Shown here piece by piece: positions 26,796 to 40,079 of a DNA stretch of 64,000 nt; within the stretch, counting starts at the first letter, position 1, and each line of letters starts with the position of its first letter. The notes under the pieces were generated by a model. It was not told the origin of the DNA, ran no database searches, and was given only the letters and a program-made list of their open reading frames with translations. Source of the DNA: Strix aluco (taxonomy: Eukaryota > Chordata > Aves > Strigiformes > Strigidae); contig NC_133933.1 in the NCBI RefSeq assembly GCF_031877795.1, forward strand, positions 28,794,029 to 28,858,028, given 5' to 3'. The translations under genes and the position numbers were made by a program.

Positions 26796-28442
26796 GCTCC
26801 TACTTTGGGCCAGAAGAGCGCATTTCCAGTGCTGTGCCACCAGCTTTTGAGCAAATGCGTGATTCCACCCTGGTTTCAGTTAAGCCCTTGGGCTCCTGAA
26901 ATGGTAGTGAAAACTGTGTTGTGGCCAGAACTTTTTTTGTGGTTTTCCCTTTCTCTGCACCTCTGAAGGGCAGCTGCTCCACAGGAAAAGGCCAAAGGAG
27001 CATGGAGGCTTGAGCCCAGAAGGAGGGAGATGGCTATTCTTGACGTGTGCTTAGTCACCTAAAGCAGATGGTGTTGTTTCTGGTTCCTGATGGGATGACT
27101 TTCAGCTCCCAAAAACCTTTCAAGTTTGACCACGCAGACATGCTTGGAAGAATGTCAGATGAGCACACATCTGTCCAAGACGTTTTACTAAACAGCAACA
27201 TGAGTACAATTAAATTAACAAAGGGAGAGTTCACAATTAAAGCTGGAGCAAGCGCATGACTTGCTTTCAAAGAATGGCTTGAAAAGTGTTCTTGTACAAG
27301 GCGCCCAAGCCAGTGCAGTTTTCTCCTGTTTCATTCGACGAAGTTTTATATTCTTGTTGCATTTTGAAATACACTGAAATAAGCAGAGCTGTAAACTTTA
27401 CGAAAACTAGAGTTATTGATCTTCTACATCCTTCACCATCTGCTTAGTTCTAGTGTCTAAAAATATTCAGTCCTTGCTCTTGCTCACATGATTGTTGAGA
27501 AAATGCTAGAGCTGGTAAATCAGAAAAGCACATTGTGTATTGGGGGGAGGGGAGTTCCATCAGGAAAATATGCTGTCTGAAGGGAAAAATACAGAAAAAA
27601 ACAACTCCAGTCCTGTACTTAAACAGGCAAAAATGAAAGAAAAAAAATCAATCAATTTTTCAAACTGTAGGGAGAAAAAATAGAATATATCTGGGGTCTT
27701 ATTTTCTTTTGAAGACAAGCCACACAAGCTTCACACCTATACCATACTATAAAAATGTGTATTTGTTACATGCTTCAAAGAGCTGGGAAATATGAATTCC
27801 CTATTATAGCTTTTTGAAAATTGAATCCAACTGAACAATTTATAGGTTAAAAATATTATAACTGGAGAAATGTCCACCTCCAGGATATAACAGCAAAAGT
27901 TCTGTCTAAAAAAGTACGCCTTGGGAAATTGTTGTAGACTCAAAAAGCTGAAAGAGATTATCCTTATATTGGTTGAAAAATAAACATGCAGGATACAGGA
28001 CTCTGTCTGACTTCTAGGATGACTGAGATTTTGAGGACAAACAGCATCCATTTATTTCAGTAGAAGCTGTATGAGTAAATTCCCAGCTCAGCTTTAAAAA
28101 TCTCAGTTTCTCTCAGGGTTTGTGTATGGTGCCCACAACTACAAAACCTAAACATGGCTCAGAATAAATTTCATCACCATATGGAGGTCCCTAGTGAAAT
28201 CAACTAGATCATTCTGTGTTAGTTTGTGAATTGCTGATTGGAGTTTGAATGTGAACCCTCTGTCATGGGCTTTATGTGAGTCTCAGAGATGAGGAATTCA
28301 GTATTGTTAGAACGGATAAAAAGAAAAGCAGGATATGCTAGCACGTACTATTTCATGAATATTATTTACCAATTTATCCAAGTGGCTCTTTTGAGGCCCA
28401 GTGACATCTGTCACCCAAGGTGACTTTAAGAGGAGAAAAAGG

Positions 28443-28463
28443 AAAAAAAAAAAAAAAAAAAAA
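28443..28463. repeat. (A)21 homopolymer
   Basis: Uninterrupted A run on plus. No retrogene or SINE body is recognisable beside it. Confidence 0.95.
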
Positions 28464-30164
28464 GAATGGGAATATAAAATGAAGATTTAAAACACAACTT
28501 TCTGAAGATGATCTGTGTGGAGGAAGAAATGTGGCTGCGTCCTTCCTTCTCCACTTTGAGAAGCACAGAGGTGACTGCTAAATTCTGTGTGTGTCCAGGA
28601 TGCTTGACTTCATTTTTGAGTCTAATGAGTATCAAATATGAATTGCCAATACCAAAACAGACAAATAGTTGGTTTATTTAATCCTATGTTCTGCATTTGA
28701 TGCTGACCAGTGTCAGAGGGGAGAGCACAAAGCCCCCATAATTCACCTATGCAGACCTTCCTCTCCCTGTCCGCAGACCTGGTTATCACGTGTTCTGCCA
28801 CAAAGATGCTAATTATACATCCAAAAGCCCAAATCTCCCCTCAATTTATCAGAGGTCACCCCTGAAGCTCTGAGGGCACACCAGAGCCAGGCAGGAATTC
28901 TCAGATGGAAGAGATCTTTGTTGGAAAATGCCAAATTGTTGGAACCAGAGTGTTTCTTGGAACTAGGCAGGTTTGGGGACCCGCCAGCGAAACACAGGCA
29001 AAGGTTTCCCTGGAAGCCTGCCTGCCTGCCAGGAAGGCTTTTGCTTGCTTTACCTGGTGGGCTTCCAGGGTCTGCAGATCCAGGGCTTCTCCATCACTTG
29101 GACTGCTTTGGAGTTGGAGCCCTCAGGGCCTACAGGTCCAAGGCAGCCTGCTCCAGGAACAACAATCCTAGGGCTTACGGGCTCCTTGTCGTGGGGCTGG
29201 GAGCTGCGAAAGCCCAGTGCTCATGAAACGCCAGGTCCGGGCTGTGCGGCTGGGAACCCCGGCTTTGACAGGGGGTGAGGAGGCTGAGCATCCTGGGGAA
29301 GGGGGAAACTCAAAGCTCTCCTGTCAGGTTCATTAAACCAAATGCCATGATTTCCCTCTCCAAACTTCCCTTCCAAGGGAAATTTTGAAATATTTATTCT
29401 GAAACAGAAAAAGGGCACCCCCCCAAGTTCCCTAAACTAGTGCTATTCCAACTGTTTTGAACCGATCTGTGATCTTGGGTGTGATTGTGCACAGAAGCTT
29501 ACAGCAAATCCCAGATTTGGTCCTACTGGGATATGACGTTTGGCTTTTGGCACAAGTAAGGAATTTTGTAAAAAGCAAATAAAATACTGAATATCTAGGC
29601 CAGGGCTAGGCTTAATTAGAGATTGCATAGTGTATGCAGGAGCTCAAGTACTTGTACCTCTGAGTGCCCCTTCCCCAAAGACTGCGCAGCAGTGATGGGG
29701 TAACTAACCACCCAAGTTTTCTGTCTGGGCAGGTGAAAAAAATGACTCTTAGAAGTTCAGTAGCTGAACTAATTACCCGAAAATGATTGCCTGGGGTTGG
29801 ACCATTTATTATCTCATCAGCATTCAGTGCCACTTCCATAGGATGAAGGAGAAGGAAGAAGAAAAAAAAAAAAAGCCCAGAAACATGAGAAGGAGAGCAG
29901 ATAAAAGGACAGCAGTTAGAAGGAAAAAAAAATGCTTCTTAACTCTACTCTGTACTTTTTCTCTCTAATAGATCCCCCTCCCAATCCACCCGAAGTACAG
30001 CAACTAGCATGTAATGAGTTCTGCAGGTATGGAGCATCAGCAGCATGCGCTGAGATTTCTCACTTTGTGTTTGACTACCTCCCCAGATTCCCCAAACTTT
30101 TGGGAGCAGAGGGAGGGACAAGTGGAGGCAATATATTTTTATTTTTCTATATGTATCTGTATTA

Positions 30165-30210
30165 TACATACATACATATATATATATATATACATGCACA
30201 CACAATGACA
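30165..30210. repeat. CATA / TA simple repeat
   Basis: CATACATACATA followed by a TA run and a CA-rich end. Confidence 0.9.
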
Positions 30211-30344
30211 ACATTCAGCTCATCAGTACTTCTCAGGACTTTGTTCTATCCATTGGCTGGAAGAACGGTTCGGGTTGACATGAAGTTTCCATCTAGACTC
30301 TAATGAAGAAGCGCTTTGGACGCTGGTTTTGCTAACAGAGATCT

Positions 30345-30410
30345 GCTTCCTGGAACTGAAGATGGCTCCTGGAACCAAAGATGCCTCCTGGAACCACACC
30401 TGGAACATTT
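30345..30410. repeat. Short degenerate tandem repeat (about 20-bp unit)
   Basis: TTCCTGGAACTGAAGATGGC is followed by two variants (CTCCTGGAACCAAAGATGCC and CTCCTGGAACCACACC) and a final CTGGAAC, giving three to four decayed copies. Confidence 0.6.
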
Positions 30411-32520
30411 GGAAACTTGGATTTGCCTGAGGGTAGTCACAGCTGAAATCTCAGCTCTGCTAACATATAAGGTATTAAATATCTTCCCTCCTTGCACTCA
30501 ATCTTTTATCTGGGAGATGGTCTTCCACAGGTACAGACAGGATGCTGACTGATGGGAGAGGGCCTCCAGCCATCAGTGTGCTTGAGTTCACTGTGAGACA
30601 CGGCGCTAACCCTCCTTGTAGCTGCTGTGGGTGTGCTTGCCTGCCCGGTAGCACTTTCCTCAGCTCTCTTTGCAGGCTGTGGCATTCCAGGAACTTCTGC
30701 CCTTTCCTTTTGGTGAGGTTTTCTTTCTCTACATGCAGCAAGCCAAGGAAGCGATGGCTTGCAGAGAAGGTACTAGCAAACCTGGCTTTTGCTCCTGGTG
30801 CATTTTTAAAAAATGAGAACATCCTTCCAGTAATCCATGTTTGTATTAGATGGAAATGTTTTGGCTTCCCTCCTGTCCTTGAAAGGCCAGTGGTGTAATA
30901 GGAATTTGGGAAATGCAGACTCTCAAAAGTAATGTAAAGAACAGATCCACCTATTCAAATGCAAATTGCTGAAGAAGAGAACAAGGGAATTATTTTCTCC
31001 ACAAAAAAAAAAAAAAAAGACAAAGTAAGTTATTCTTTTTAACTTAGGGCCACATCCCACATTTTTTAGATTATTTGTCTGTCAAAAGTTCTGGGTTGCA
31101 CTGTCTCCAGATTCTCTTGTGCTGCTGGACACTCATGTGAAGAAAGACTGAAGCAATTTTCTGCCAAAAGGTTAGTGTCACACATGGGGCTGTCACTCCA
31201 GATCTTGTGGGAGGAACACACCTCCTGCCTTTACTATTGCAAAAGTTGACAGTAACATCTGAAGACAAGCCAAAAACCCATGCAAGGAAATCAAATGCAC
31301 ACTGCAAGCAGTGCATGTTTCTGCTGTCTTTTGGGCTGCGTTGGATCAGCCCAGCCCCGTCTCAGACACCTTGCACCACCAGCTGCTAACGGGGAATCTC
31401 TGTTTACTCTAAGGACACTCCAGCATGTTCTGCAAAGTGCCCAGCAACTGCTGGGTGCTGTGGACAACTGAAGAGATGTAAATGGCCGCAGACCTGTTGC
31501 AAGTCAGGCTCATACAACTGGTTTTCAAACCAGCATCTGACACTGCTGGTGTTTGTCTTGTACACAAAAGCTGCAGGCAAAATGAAAACTGAAATGAAAA
31601 CTTTTCTATCCAACACTTTCAAGTCTAAAATAAGATAGGAAATTCCTCCTTGAGCTGCTCCAGTAAAAAAATACAGATTGCAAAACTTGGAGGACAGAAC
31701 TAAGAGTTTGTGTAGAGAAACTAATTTTTCACTATTCCTTTAATGTCTGTAAAGCATTCAGGAGCTGTGGTGCTGAGCACGGCAAGAATGCCGGTATCAA
31801 AAGAAGCAAAGCTCTCGCTTACTGCTGCTATGAGCTATATGCACAATGTAAAGACAGGCTGTTAGTCTTGCACACAAGCACAGTTACACCCATCTTCGGA
31901 TTGGAGCCACCTTTTGTCTTTGCTGGAGACGTACCAGTGTGTGCTTGGTTGGGCATCCAGTCCTGCAGCTCCAGGAGTCTGTTGCCTTTTTTTTTTTTAC
32001 TAGTGTTGAGACAGACCTTTAATCAGGAGATCCTCAGAGCTTAAGGAAGTTCAGTGGGGCAGCTCAGGTATTTGATACTAAAGGTTAGGGCCAATTTATA
32101 TGGGCTTCTTTTAAGGCACTGGATACTCAGCTTCTGTAGCTACTTCATCTATCTATCTTCTACATGCAACTATTTTGCCTCAGTTTTATAGTAATCAAAG
32201 AGATGGAGGTTGAATATTTTAAATATTTAAATTTTTTTTTTTCTTCTCTTGGCCTCTGCTTCCTGTGTTTTTCTTACCCCTTCTTCAAATTCCTGTGATT
32301 ATTTTTTTCTCAGATGATCAGTAGCTGCTTCCCTCAGATACCTGAGCCCTCCTAACCATGGGCACGCACACCTAGGTGATTAGAAGCACAACGTCTCTAC
32401 AGCTCCAGAGTGTATGTCTCTTGTGCGGCTAACTGGTGGATGTGATTTGCATGCATTAAAAAGGCTACTTCTCTCTGGGGCAGCAAACCCTTTTAAAATA
32501 AAGATTTTAGGAAGGAAAAT

Positions 32521-32522
<2 letters not shown>

Positions 32523-32557
<35 letters not shown>
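32523..32557. repeat. (TG)17 microsatellite
   Basis: Perfect TG dinucleotide run about 90 bp before the CpG island; potential Z-DNA former. Confidence 0.97.
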
Positions 32558-32561
<4 letters not shown>

Positions 32562-32649
32562 TTGCTTGTTGAGCATGAAAGGGTGGTTAGTTTTTACTGT
32601 TGGCCTCTGTGTAAGAAGCTGGTTTTGAAAAGTCCCTGGTCGATTGCCT

Positions 32650-33130
32650 AGAGAGGGAGGGATGGGTGCTCAGCGCCTTTCAAGAACCGATCCTACTGCA
32701 GTAGCATAGCGAGCAATAAGCGAATAGCAGGGGGCCCTGAGATTAAGGAAACCCCCTTTTCCTTGAACCGCGGGGCATCCTTCTTGTCCCCCCGCAGCGA
32801 TCCGCCTCCTACCGGGCCCCCTCAGCCCTCCTGCCAGCCTGCGGGCGGGGGGACACCTCCTCCAGCCTCTCGGAAACGCGGGAGTCGGGCCGAACAAACC
32901 CTCGGCCTCCTGGAGAGCCGCTGTGCCCCTGCCCCTTCCCCCGGCGGCCGGAGCCGGAGCGGGGCCGGGGTCGGGGCCGGGCGGGGGCCGGTCGCGGAGC
33001 CGGCGGCGGGCGCTGCGCTCTCCGCGGCAGCCGCTGGGTGTCAGTGAGCCTCTGGTTTCCGTGCCCGGCACCCGGCCGGGAAATGCAAAGCACGGCGGCA
33101 GAGCTGCCCGCGGGATCGCTTTCAAAGCTT
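32650..33130. promoter_or_regulatory. CpG island with G-quadruplex motif
   Basis: This GC-rich stretch has dozens of CpGs in an otherwise CpG-poor, AT-rich region and is densest at 32760-33120. At 32961-32987 the plus strand carries five runs of three or more G separated by one to three bases, a strong quadruplex motif. Open frames on both strands (for example 32670-33125 minus, rich in R, P, G and A) are by-products of GC content. There is no TATA box. It could be a promoter for an unannotated lncRNA or an orphan CpG island linked to an enhancer. A polypyrimidine run at 33160-33190 follows. Confidence 0.8.
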
Positions 33131-34254
33131 CCAGCGTGATTTAGAAAGTTTTTGGTTTGTTGTTTTTTTTTTTTTTTCTTTTTTTCTTCCCGCTCTTGGA
33201 AAATATTTAGATTAGATTTACACTTAAGACGGCAATTTTGCGGTAACGGCAAGGGTTTGAGCTTAAAAGAAAACCAAACAGACCGAAATCCATGCGAACA
33301 GGCTCAGAAATGGTGATTGTAGTATTTAAAATGTTGTTTTGAAATGTAATTTAACTCCGGTCTGGTCAGATCCACAGGCTGATACTCTAATCCCAAGTGA
33401 AGCTTCTCGTTGATTTAAGAAGCTTCTGTTGGACTGTTTTCTGGACATAGAAGAAAAAAGAGAAAGTGGATAGCTTTTTCTTTCAAGAGTTGAAAGCAGC
33501 CCTCGTTTGAGGTTTTAAGAAGATTTGGAGAATGGGGATTGATCTGCTAACATCAGAGAAGAAATCTGGTGGCAAATATCAAAACCTCATAGAATATTTT
33601 ACCACTCAGAGATATTAGTGACTCTCACCTCTCTGGGCTCACAGACCCACTTATTGCTTATTCACATTTTTTCAGTTGCAAAAAAAGTAACCCCTCAGTT
33701 TGACCATGAGAAACATGGGATCAGGAATAAAATTCCACCTGCCTCTTTAAAAATCTTACTTAGAAAAAGCTTAGACAAGTAAGGAGCTGCTTCATCATAA
33801 CCCCTTGAAATGTGCTGAGCCTCAGCTACCTGTAATATTACCTGATGCAAAGACCTGGGTATCAAACACCTGACACGACCTTGTTGTCACCTGGTAAATG
33901 TCAGCACGGAGCAGAATTTCCTTAGAGCAGTGGCAGTGAGTTTTCACCACAAGCCCAGGTAAGGGAAGAGAAGCAGGGGAAAGTATGTAATCACTGTCAT
34001 GAGGGAAAGGGCTTGAGTGTCGCTTCTCTCACTGAAAACTCTTTGAGGGAAAAGACTGAACTCAAAAGCGTTTGGAGGGAAAACCACTTCCAGTTGTCAG
34101 ATTATATGAAGGTGAAACCCTGTATCTAGCTCTGCAGATGTGCTCAAGTTGTGGTTTTGCTGGGAAGGGATGAGTGGGACAGAAAAAATTACAAAGATTT
34201 TTCTTTTTGCCATCTTTGCTTCATATATTTATTATCTGAGCTCTAGTAGTCAAT

Positions 34255-34420
34255 TAACAGTAGTATTTTATGCATATGTCATTTCAAAGGATCCCAAGCA
34301 ATTTACCCTAAGCTTTACATCTATAGGAAGTGATTTAACCACTGTGAATGCACACTTACCTTGGAGTGAAAGGCAGCAACTCTTTGAGATCATACAGCCA
34401 CAGTACCTGATAATGTAGCA
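34255..34420 (-). mobile_element. Possible MIR-like relic, antisense
   Basis: CATTTCAAAGGATCCCAAGC, then AATTTACC, resembles the antisense 3' half of sauropsid MIR-type SINEs (TCTCAAAGCACTTTACAAA). Heavily decayed. Confidence 0.35.
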
Positions 34421-37400
34421 TTGGACATTTCAGTGTCATGTGGAAATCATAGGGGGGAGTTTAGAGAAGCAGGAAGTCATTTCATAACTGAGGAGGAATG
34501 TGGCAGGTAACACCCTTGCCCCAAGAAGTGAAAGAGCCTACAAAAGCCATCAGTTACAGCACCCTGCAACCACTTATGTCATTTTCTCCTACTGAATTGC
34601 AAAAATCTCTTCTGTAGCATTTATATTTTCCTTAGAGGCTTTTTGTCCAAGTTCTGTCTGGAGTCAATTCTTCTGTAACTTGTGAGAGCTGTCAAGATCA
34701 GAGCCCCAGGTGGTACAGCTGCAGGCCATGTTTAATAGTTAATGCTGAACAATGTTATGATATTTGTATCCTATTATTCACATGCTATTTGAAATTTGTG
34801 ATTTTTTTTTTTTAAATATACTGTTAAAGATGGGATGAAGCCTCAAGAAAGAGCTTCTGATGCTTACCCTACATTTTGCAGCTCTGGCGAATATTTGGGC
34901 ATAAACTTGAATTATTGAATGCCTCAAGCAAATGTTCTTCGGTTATTCAACTCTACTTCATGGGATTATAATTTGAAAGTCTGCTGTAACTTTTATCTTG
35001 CTCAGAAATATATATCTTGGATGCAATGCAGAGTGCACACTATGGATGCAAGACTGACTTTTCATTTAGGTTTGCATGCATGATTCCTCTTGATTCAGCT
35101 GAAGCTGATTGTGCATCTGAGACCGCTGCAGCTGAGAACCTCAGCTGTGGTGCCAGTGACCACAAAATGCTTCTTTCTCTGTCAGCCCTCCGTTCTGTCT
35201 TCCAACTTCAGTTTAAACTTCTGCTTTTGGAGCAGCTCGTTCTTGCTGGGCTGATAATGCCATGAAGGGTGTTTGAAAAGCTTCCTTTTCTGTTCTTCCT
35301 ATTGTGTCAATAAAGATTAGAGATAGGTAGTTGATCAATGGACATGCTCTGTAAGCCTTGCTAAGGTAAGCAAGAAATGGGCAATCCCCTCACTGAAGCA
35401 AAGGACTGCTGGAAAAACAAAACTCTTAGTAGAGTAGTGGGTGGTGTCTAATGTCTGATGCCTATGCTGGTGGATCTGAGAAAGTGTCAGTACTGAGGCA
35501 ATGCAGAGGGTCAAACTTTGACAGTGCTAAAAGTCTGCAGAGAGCACGAGCACAGACAGAGGCAATGTGCTTAGAAGGAGACGTGCCACAGTACACACTG
35601 AAACCTGCTTTGGGCTAAGAATGAACACTTTCTGCTGACGGAATTGCAGCATCTGAGAAGAAGGGTGACGGGAAGGTACTCTTCCTTTCACGTACATCAG
35701 TTAAATTGGCCACTTTGCAATTTATAGGCTCTATTGCAATATCCATTTTCCCCCTCTCCTTTCTAGAAGCCAGGGCCTGCTTTCCAAGAAGTGGTTCAGC
35801 ACTGGAAAATGTGGATGGTCCAGGTGCTATGCTAATCAGATAGATGTTATTTTGGGGTGGGTGAGTGGGTAGGTACAAGCTGCCATTCAAAGGAACATGT
35901 GTATATGGATGGCAGGAACTGGCTGGCCGTGAGTAGTTGCACCTGCATGTCTGGGAGATCAATATGATTGTAAATGCTTCTCTAGTCCCATGTAACAAGA
36001 GTCCCTGTCTCTCTCCCTTAATAACCACAGGAGTGCACATCCACAGTAAGAGATATCCCATACTTAGAGAAACAGAACCGATAACTTGGAGGAAAAAGGA
36101 GGTGCCGTTACCTTTATTTTACAAATAATGAGCAGAAGACTGGAAAAATAGCCAGCCTTGGAGAGCCAAGACCAAATTGCAAGTCTTTTAGTTATGAGAT
36201 TCCCTTCTTCTCTGAACTGTATTCATGTTTTGCTACAGATTCTGGTATCTCTGATTTGTCATGAACCCTAGCCTTAATTCTTATTGTTTTTTCACAGTAT
36301 TTTTTTTTCTTTTTTTTTTTTTCCCCACTTTTCCTTTCTTTTTCTCCTCACAGCTATTTCTTTGAAGTAGCCCCAGGGAGGTCCATGTCAGTAGCAGACT
36401 TGGAAATCAATTTTAAACATGACTTCCCATTCATACCTCACATCAGTTTATTTATTTATTCATTTTTGTAGATCTAATTTTTTCCAGTTAAGAACTGTGT
36501 AAATAGCCCTAATGAGCCTTGAGGGCTCTCATTTGCTTAGAGAGATTAAAACAAGCTGGTTAGTCTCCAAGCACATGGGGCAGAAGGTACAAAACATACC
36601 TCACCTAGAGCTGGTCAAATAATTCATCTCAAATCCTTTAGCTGATGTAACAAGACCTTTCGTGCTTTTTTGCTGTTGTTTGGCTTTTATGATTGTATTT
36701 AAGTATTATTTTTTGTAAGCAAAGTTGGGTCTACAACTTGTTCAAAAGCTGGTCATTTTTGAGTATTCACAATTTATAAGCTCTTTTGTGTAATTGATCA
36801 TCTAAGTCATACCATGTTGCCTTTTTTCACTGAATGGTATTTTGCTTATCTGCATATAACCCATGAATATTCTTAGATATGACAAATACATTTTGTTTCA
36901 GTGTGAATGATAACAAAATGCCTCTCTGTTATTAGGATTTCCACAAAAATTCACCTACGCTGGCATTCATGGTGTTTTTTACTGCTTGCACAAAAAAGCT
37001 TACAAGTCTTGTCCACCTGAATGTTTACTGCTGAGAAAGAGAGAGGCTGTATCTGTCAGGAAAGCAAATTCATGAATGTGGCGGCACACAGCACATGTTT
37101 TGGAAGCTCTTTTGTTTTGCATGAAACTAATTTCTTTTTTCTCTTGCTGGCCTGTTTGCTGTGCAGTGGACATTGCACGCTGATTGTTTCTAATGACATC
37201 CTGATCTGCTAGTCCATACAGTTGCCCCATGGATCAAATGCTTTCTGAGGAGGTGGGATTATTCAGTATAAAAGCATATAGGGAATACATCCTTGAGCCG
37301 CGTTTTCCAAACAAGATCTCTGTCTCTCTTGAGCAGAGAATGACTCTCTGTTTCACTTCCCCTGGTATTATCTTACCTACAGAGCTCCTTGGGAACTGCA

Positions 37401-37689
37401 TGGCTGAGCAAGGATGCTTTGCTGCTCAAACAAAGCCTGGCATTGTCCAGGGGGCAGGCGCACAAATCTGGACCTCGCCCCTGGAAGAGAGCAGGGTGAC
37501 CCTGAACCCGAGCTCCCCCAAAAGCAAAATGCAGCAACCGCTTCTTTGACCTGGGGTTTGTTCAACAGCACCTTTTGAAAGATGTTAACCTCCAGCCACT
37601 GCTAGCACTATTACATGTGAAAACAGAGACCGAACAAAAATGTCAGAGCAGAGCTCCTGTTGGCTGCATGGAAAAAATGGGAATGAAAT

Positions 37690-38140
37690 TGGTTTGTACA
37701 TTTTAACTTTTGGAAGGCCTCAGCCCGTGGATGCTGGAGCAATTCTTTCTGTGTAGCCCTGGCTGGCTACGCTCAGCATAACCCTGAGATCTTAACAAAT
37801 GCTGACCTTGCCCGTAAAAGCAATACATTGTTTTTAAACATTAGTTTCCTATTCCTGACAGATAAGATGAAAAGTTAACAATGTGTTAAGGCTGTAAAAT
37901 GTTGGCCAGAGTTTAGATTTCACCTCTGTTTAACTTTTTGTCAACAGATTGGCATTTTCCTCCCCATTCAAAACAGTTGGGTTTTGCTTTCAGCACTGAG
38001 TAATAGCTCTTAGATGCTCTCTCACGCAGAGATTTGAGTTCAATATTAAAGCATTGATAACACTCTTATTATCAGAAAGACATGGCCTATGGGCTCAAAG
38101 GGAATCTAAAACAGCTCTTTCAGTGCAATAAAAGAATAGT
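37690..38140. promoter_or_regulatory. Candidate regulatory element with GATA and HNF1-like sites
   Basis: Repeat-free segment with AGATAAG (37860-37866) and an inverted GATA pair, TGATAA (38055-38060) and TTATCA (38069-38074). An HNF1-like pair of GTTAA half-sites lies at 37874-37889. GATA2 acts on PROX1 in lymphatic endothelium and HNF factors act in liver, both PROX1 tissues, which makes the grouping suggestive. About one GATA match is expected by chance in this length. Confidence 0.3.
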
Positions 38141-40079
38141 TCTACATTATGTGACATGAAGTTCCCAGATATATTACTTAACCAGATCACGGCACGCTAG
38201 TAGATTCAGACACATGCAGGCCTGCTAAGTCTTTCTGAAATTACTTCCTTTCAAGAAAACAGTGCCCCAGTGCAAGATATCTTCGCTAACACACTGGGTA
38301 TAAATTACTGCTCCTGCAAGTTAAACAGCATAGCCAATACTCCCTGGGAGAGGCTGTGTTGGTTCAGCAGGGTGACAGAATCGTGCCACTGGGACTTAAA
38401 GAGTTAACGATGTTAGCTGGGGGCTATGTTTCAGTCGCTGTACTTTGTGCTGTGCTGGAGTTAAATGCTGTTGAAACTAAGTTAAGGGCAGTGCTGAATA
38501 TCAGTATATCCACTGAGCCAAGGAGATCCATTTATTTTTAATTGAATTAAATTGCTCACAAAATGAAAGTAGCATACTTTCATTAATATTTAATTACTTA
38601 CAGTGTTAAACAATGATCACAAAGAAAACTTTGCTGGTGTCTTTTCCATCTCTACATTTTTCTATTACTTTGTTGCACGAGATGGTCCTGTTGGCCTTCC
38701 TGTGATTTGAATGTTAAAGGCTACTAAGGCTGAGTGCTACTGATGTTTTTGGCGTGTTGGGGAACAAACTCAAGCTTTGGTGCTGAAGCTGCTGTGGAGC
38801 TACAACCACAGAAAGGAGAGTGAGAAGATTTGCAGCGAGACCAGAGAGAATGGCTCTTTCTTCACCAAAAATGGGGCTCACCTTAGCCCTAGCCTAAAAG
38901 TCAGCCACAGAAACATCAGTGTCTCAGCTGGAGCAGGCAAGTGCTGCCACTACTCCTTATTATTTCAGTGAGCTCTCTGGTTGATGGGGATAAAAGAAAA
39001 GCATGTGGGATTTTCCTTTCAATTAAAAAACAAAATTTAAGCACAATTTTGAAATCTGTGAAATTAAAACCAGGCTCTGCTCACACATTGCCAAGGAACT
39101 GAGTTGCTGAGGGAGTCAGTTATGCCTAAAATTGGCTTCGCAACTCTAATCTCATACCACGAATGTGGCCCATAATTTTCCTCATTGAGGTGCACTAGAT
39201 GTGTATATATATTCTTCCATCCACTTGTGTTAAGCCCAGCCGAGTACTTACGCAAAAAGCTGAGGTATTGTGATCACAGCAGAAATCACCATGGATGGTG
39301 TAGACCTGGCCAAATTAGGAAACTCCTCCATATGTTTTCTCTCTTAAACAACAAGCAAATAGAAAAAATACTATAGGCATTCAAGGTTCACAGCGTTTAT
39401 TTTTGTGTATAATGTTCTTTTTAACATAATCCAGTTCAGACAGAAATGAACCTAGTCCCACAGCTCAAGAGACTAGAGCTCCAGAGATGACTGGTCAAGT
39501 TGCTTGTAGTGGAGCTAGGCTGGTTTATCTCAGTTTGGCTTTTGGCAGTACTGGATGGATTAAACTAAAGCCATAACTTCCTAAATTAAGTATGTATTTT
39601 ATATGCTACTTTCAGTCAAGACCAGCCCCTCTATATTTCACAGCATATCCTCATATCATTCACAGAAAAGCTAATGGTATACAACCAGAATGATTAACTA
39701 CAGAAAGCAACTTTTAAGTGAAGATGATATGGCATTTTCTCCTCAAATGCTGTCTGTAGCTTGAACGTTGCTAAAGAAATTGCTCAGCTCCTCATTGCCA
39801 TGCTGAATATGTCTGCTTGATTCAGAAAGCACTTATTACGGTAGGAAATGCCAGACCTGTCATTTCAATACTACAGTCGGACTGTGAATGTGGGCAGTGC
39901 ATGTCTTTTGTTAAGCCTTAGGTCCATCTTCATTTAGACCCCCTTTCCAGGTAGCTGTGGGTGCTCAGGTCTTTTTAAGGTGTAAGCTTTCCCTGTCTCA
40001 GAGGAAGGGAATGGTAATTCCTTGGGGCTCCCATTGGAAAATGAAGAAATCACCAAGAGAAGGAAAAATGTCAATAAGA

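Larger units (their letters stand above)
24820..32520. other. Intergenic block between the two CpG islands
   Basis: No supported gene. It holds homopolymers at 25517-25541 (C11 then A14), 28443-28463 (A21) and 31003-31018 (A16), a MIR-like relic at 26690-26795, a GC-richer segment at 28900-29290, a CATA/TA repeat at 30165-30210, and a short degenerate tandem repeat at 30345-30410. Confidence 0.7.

Noticed and set aside
28443..28463. A21 run as a possible retrogene poly(A) tail
   Set aside because: No gene-like body, target-site duplication or SINE core is recognisable beside it.
32670..33125. 151-codon minus-strand and 147-codon overlapping frames in the GC-rich island
   Set aside because: Arg/Pro/Gly/Ala-rich, open on both strands and in several frames; explained by CpG-island composition.
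35615..36061. 148-codon minus-strand open frame
   Set aside because: No recognisable motif; length is within chance expectation for a 64-kb window.
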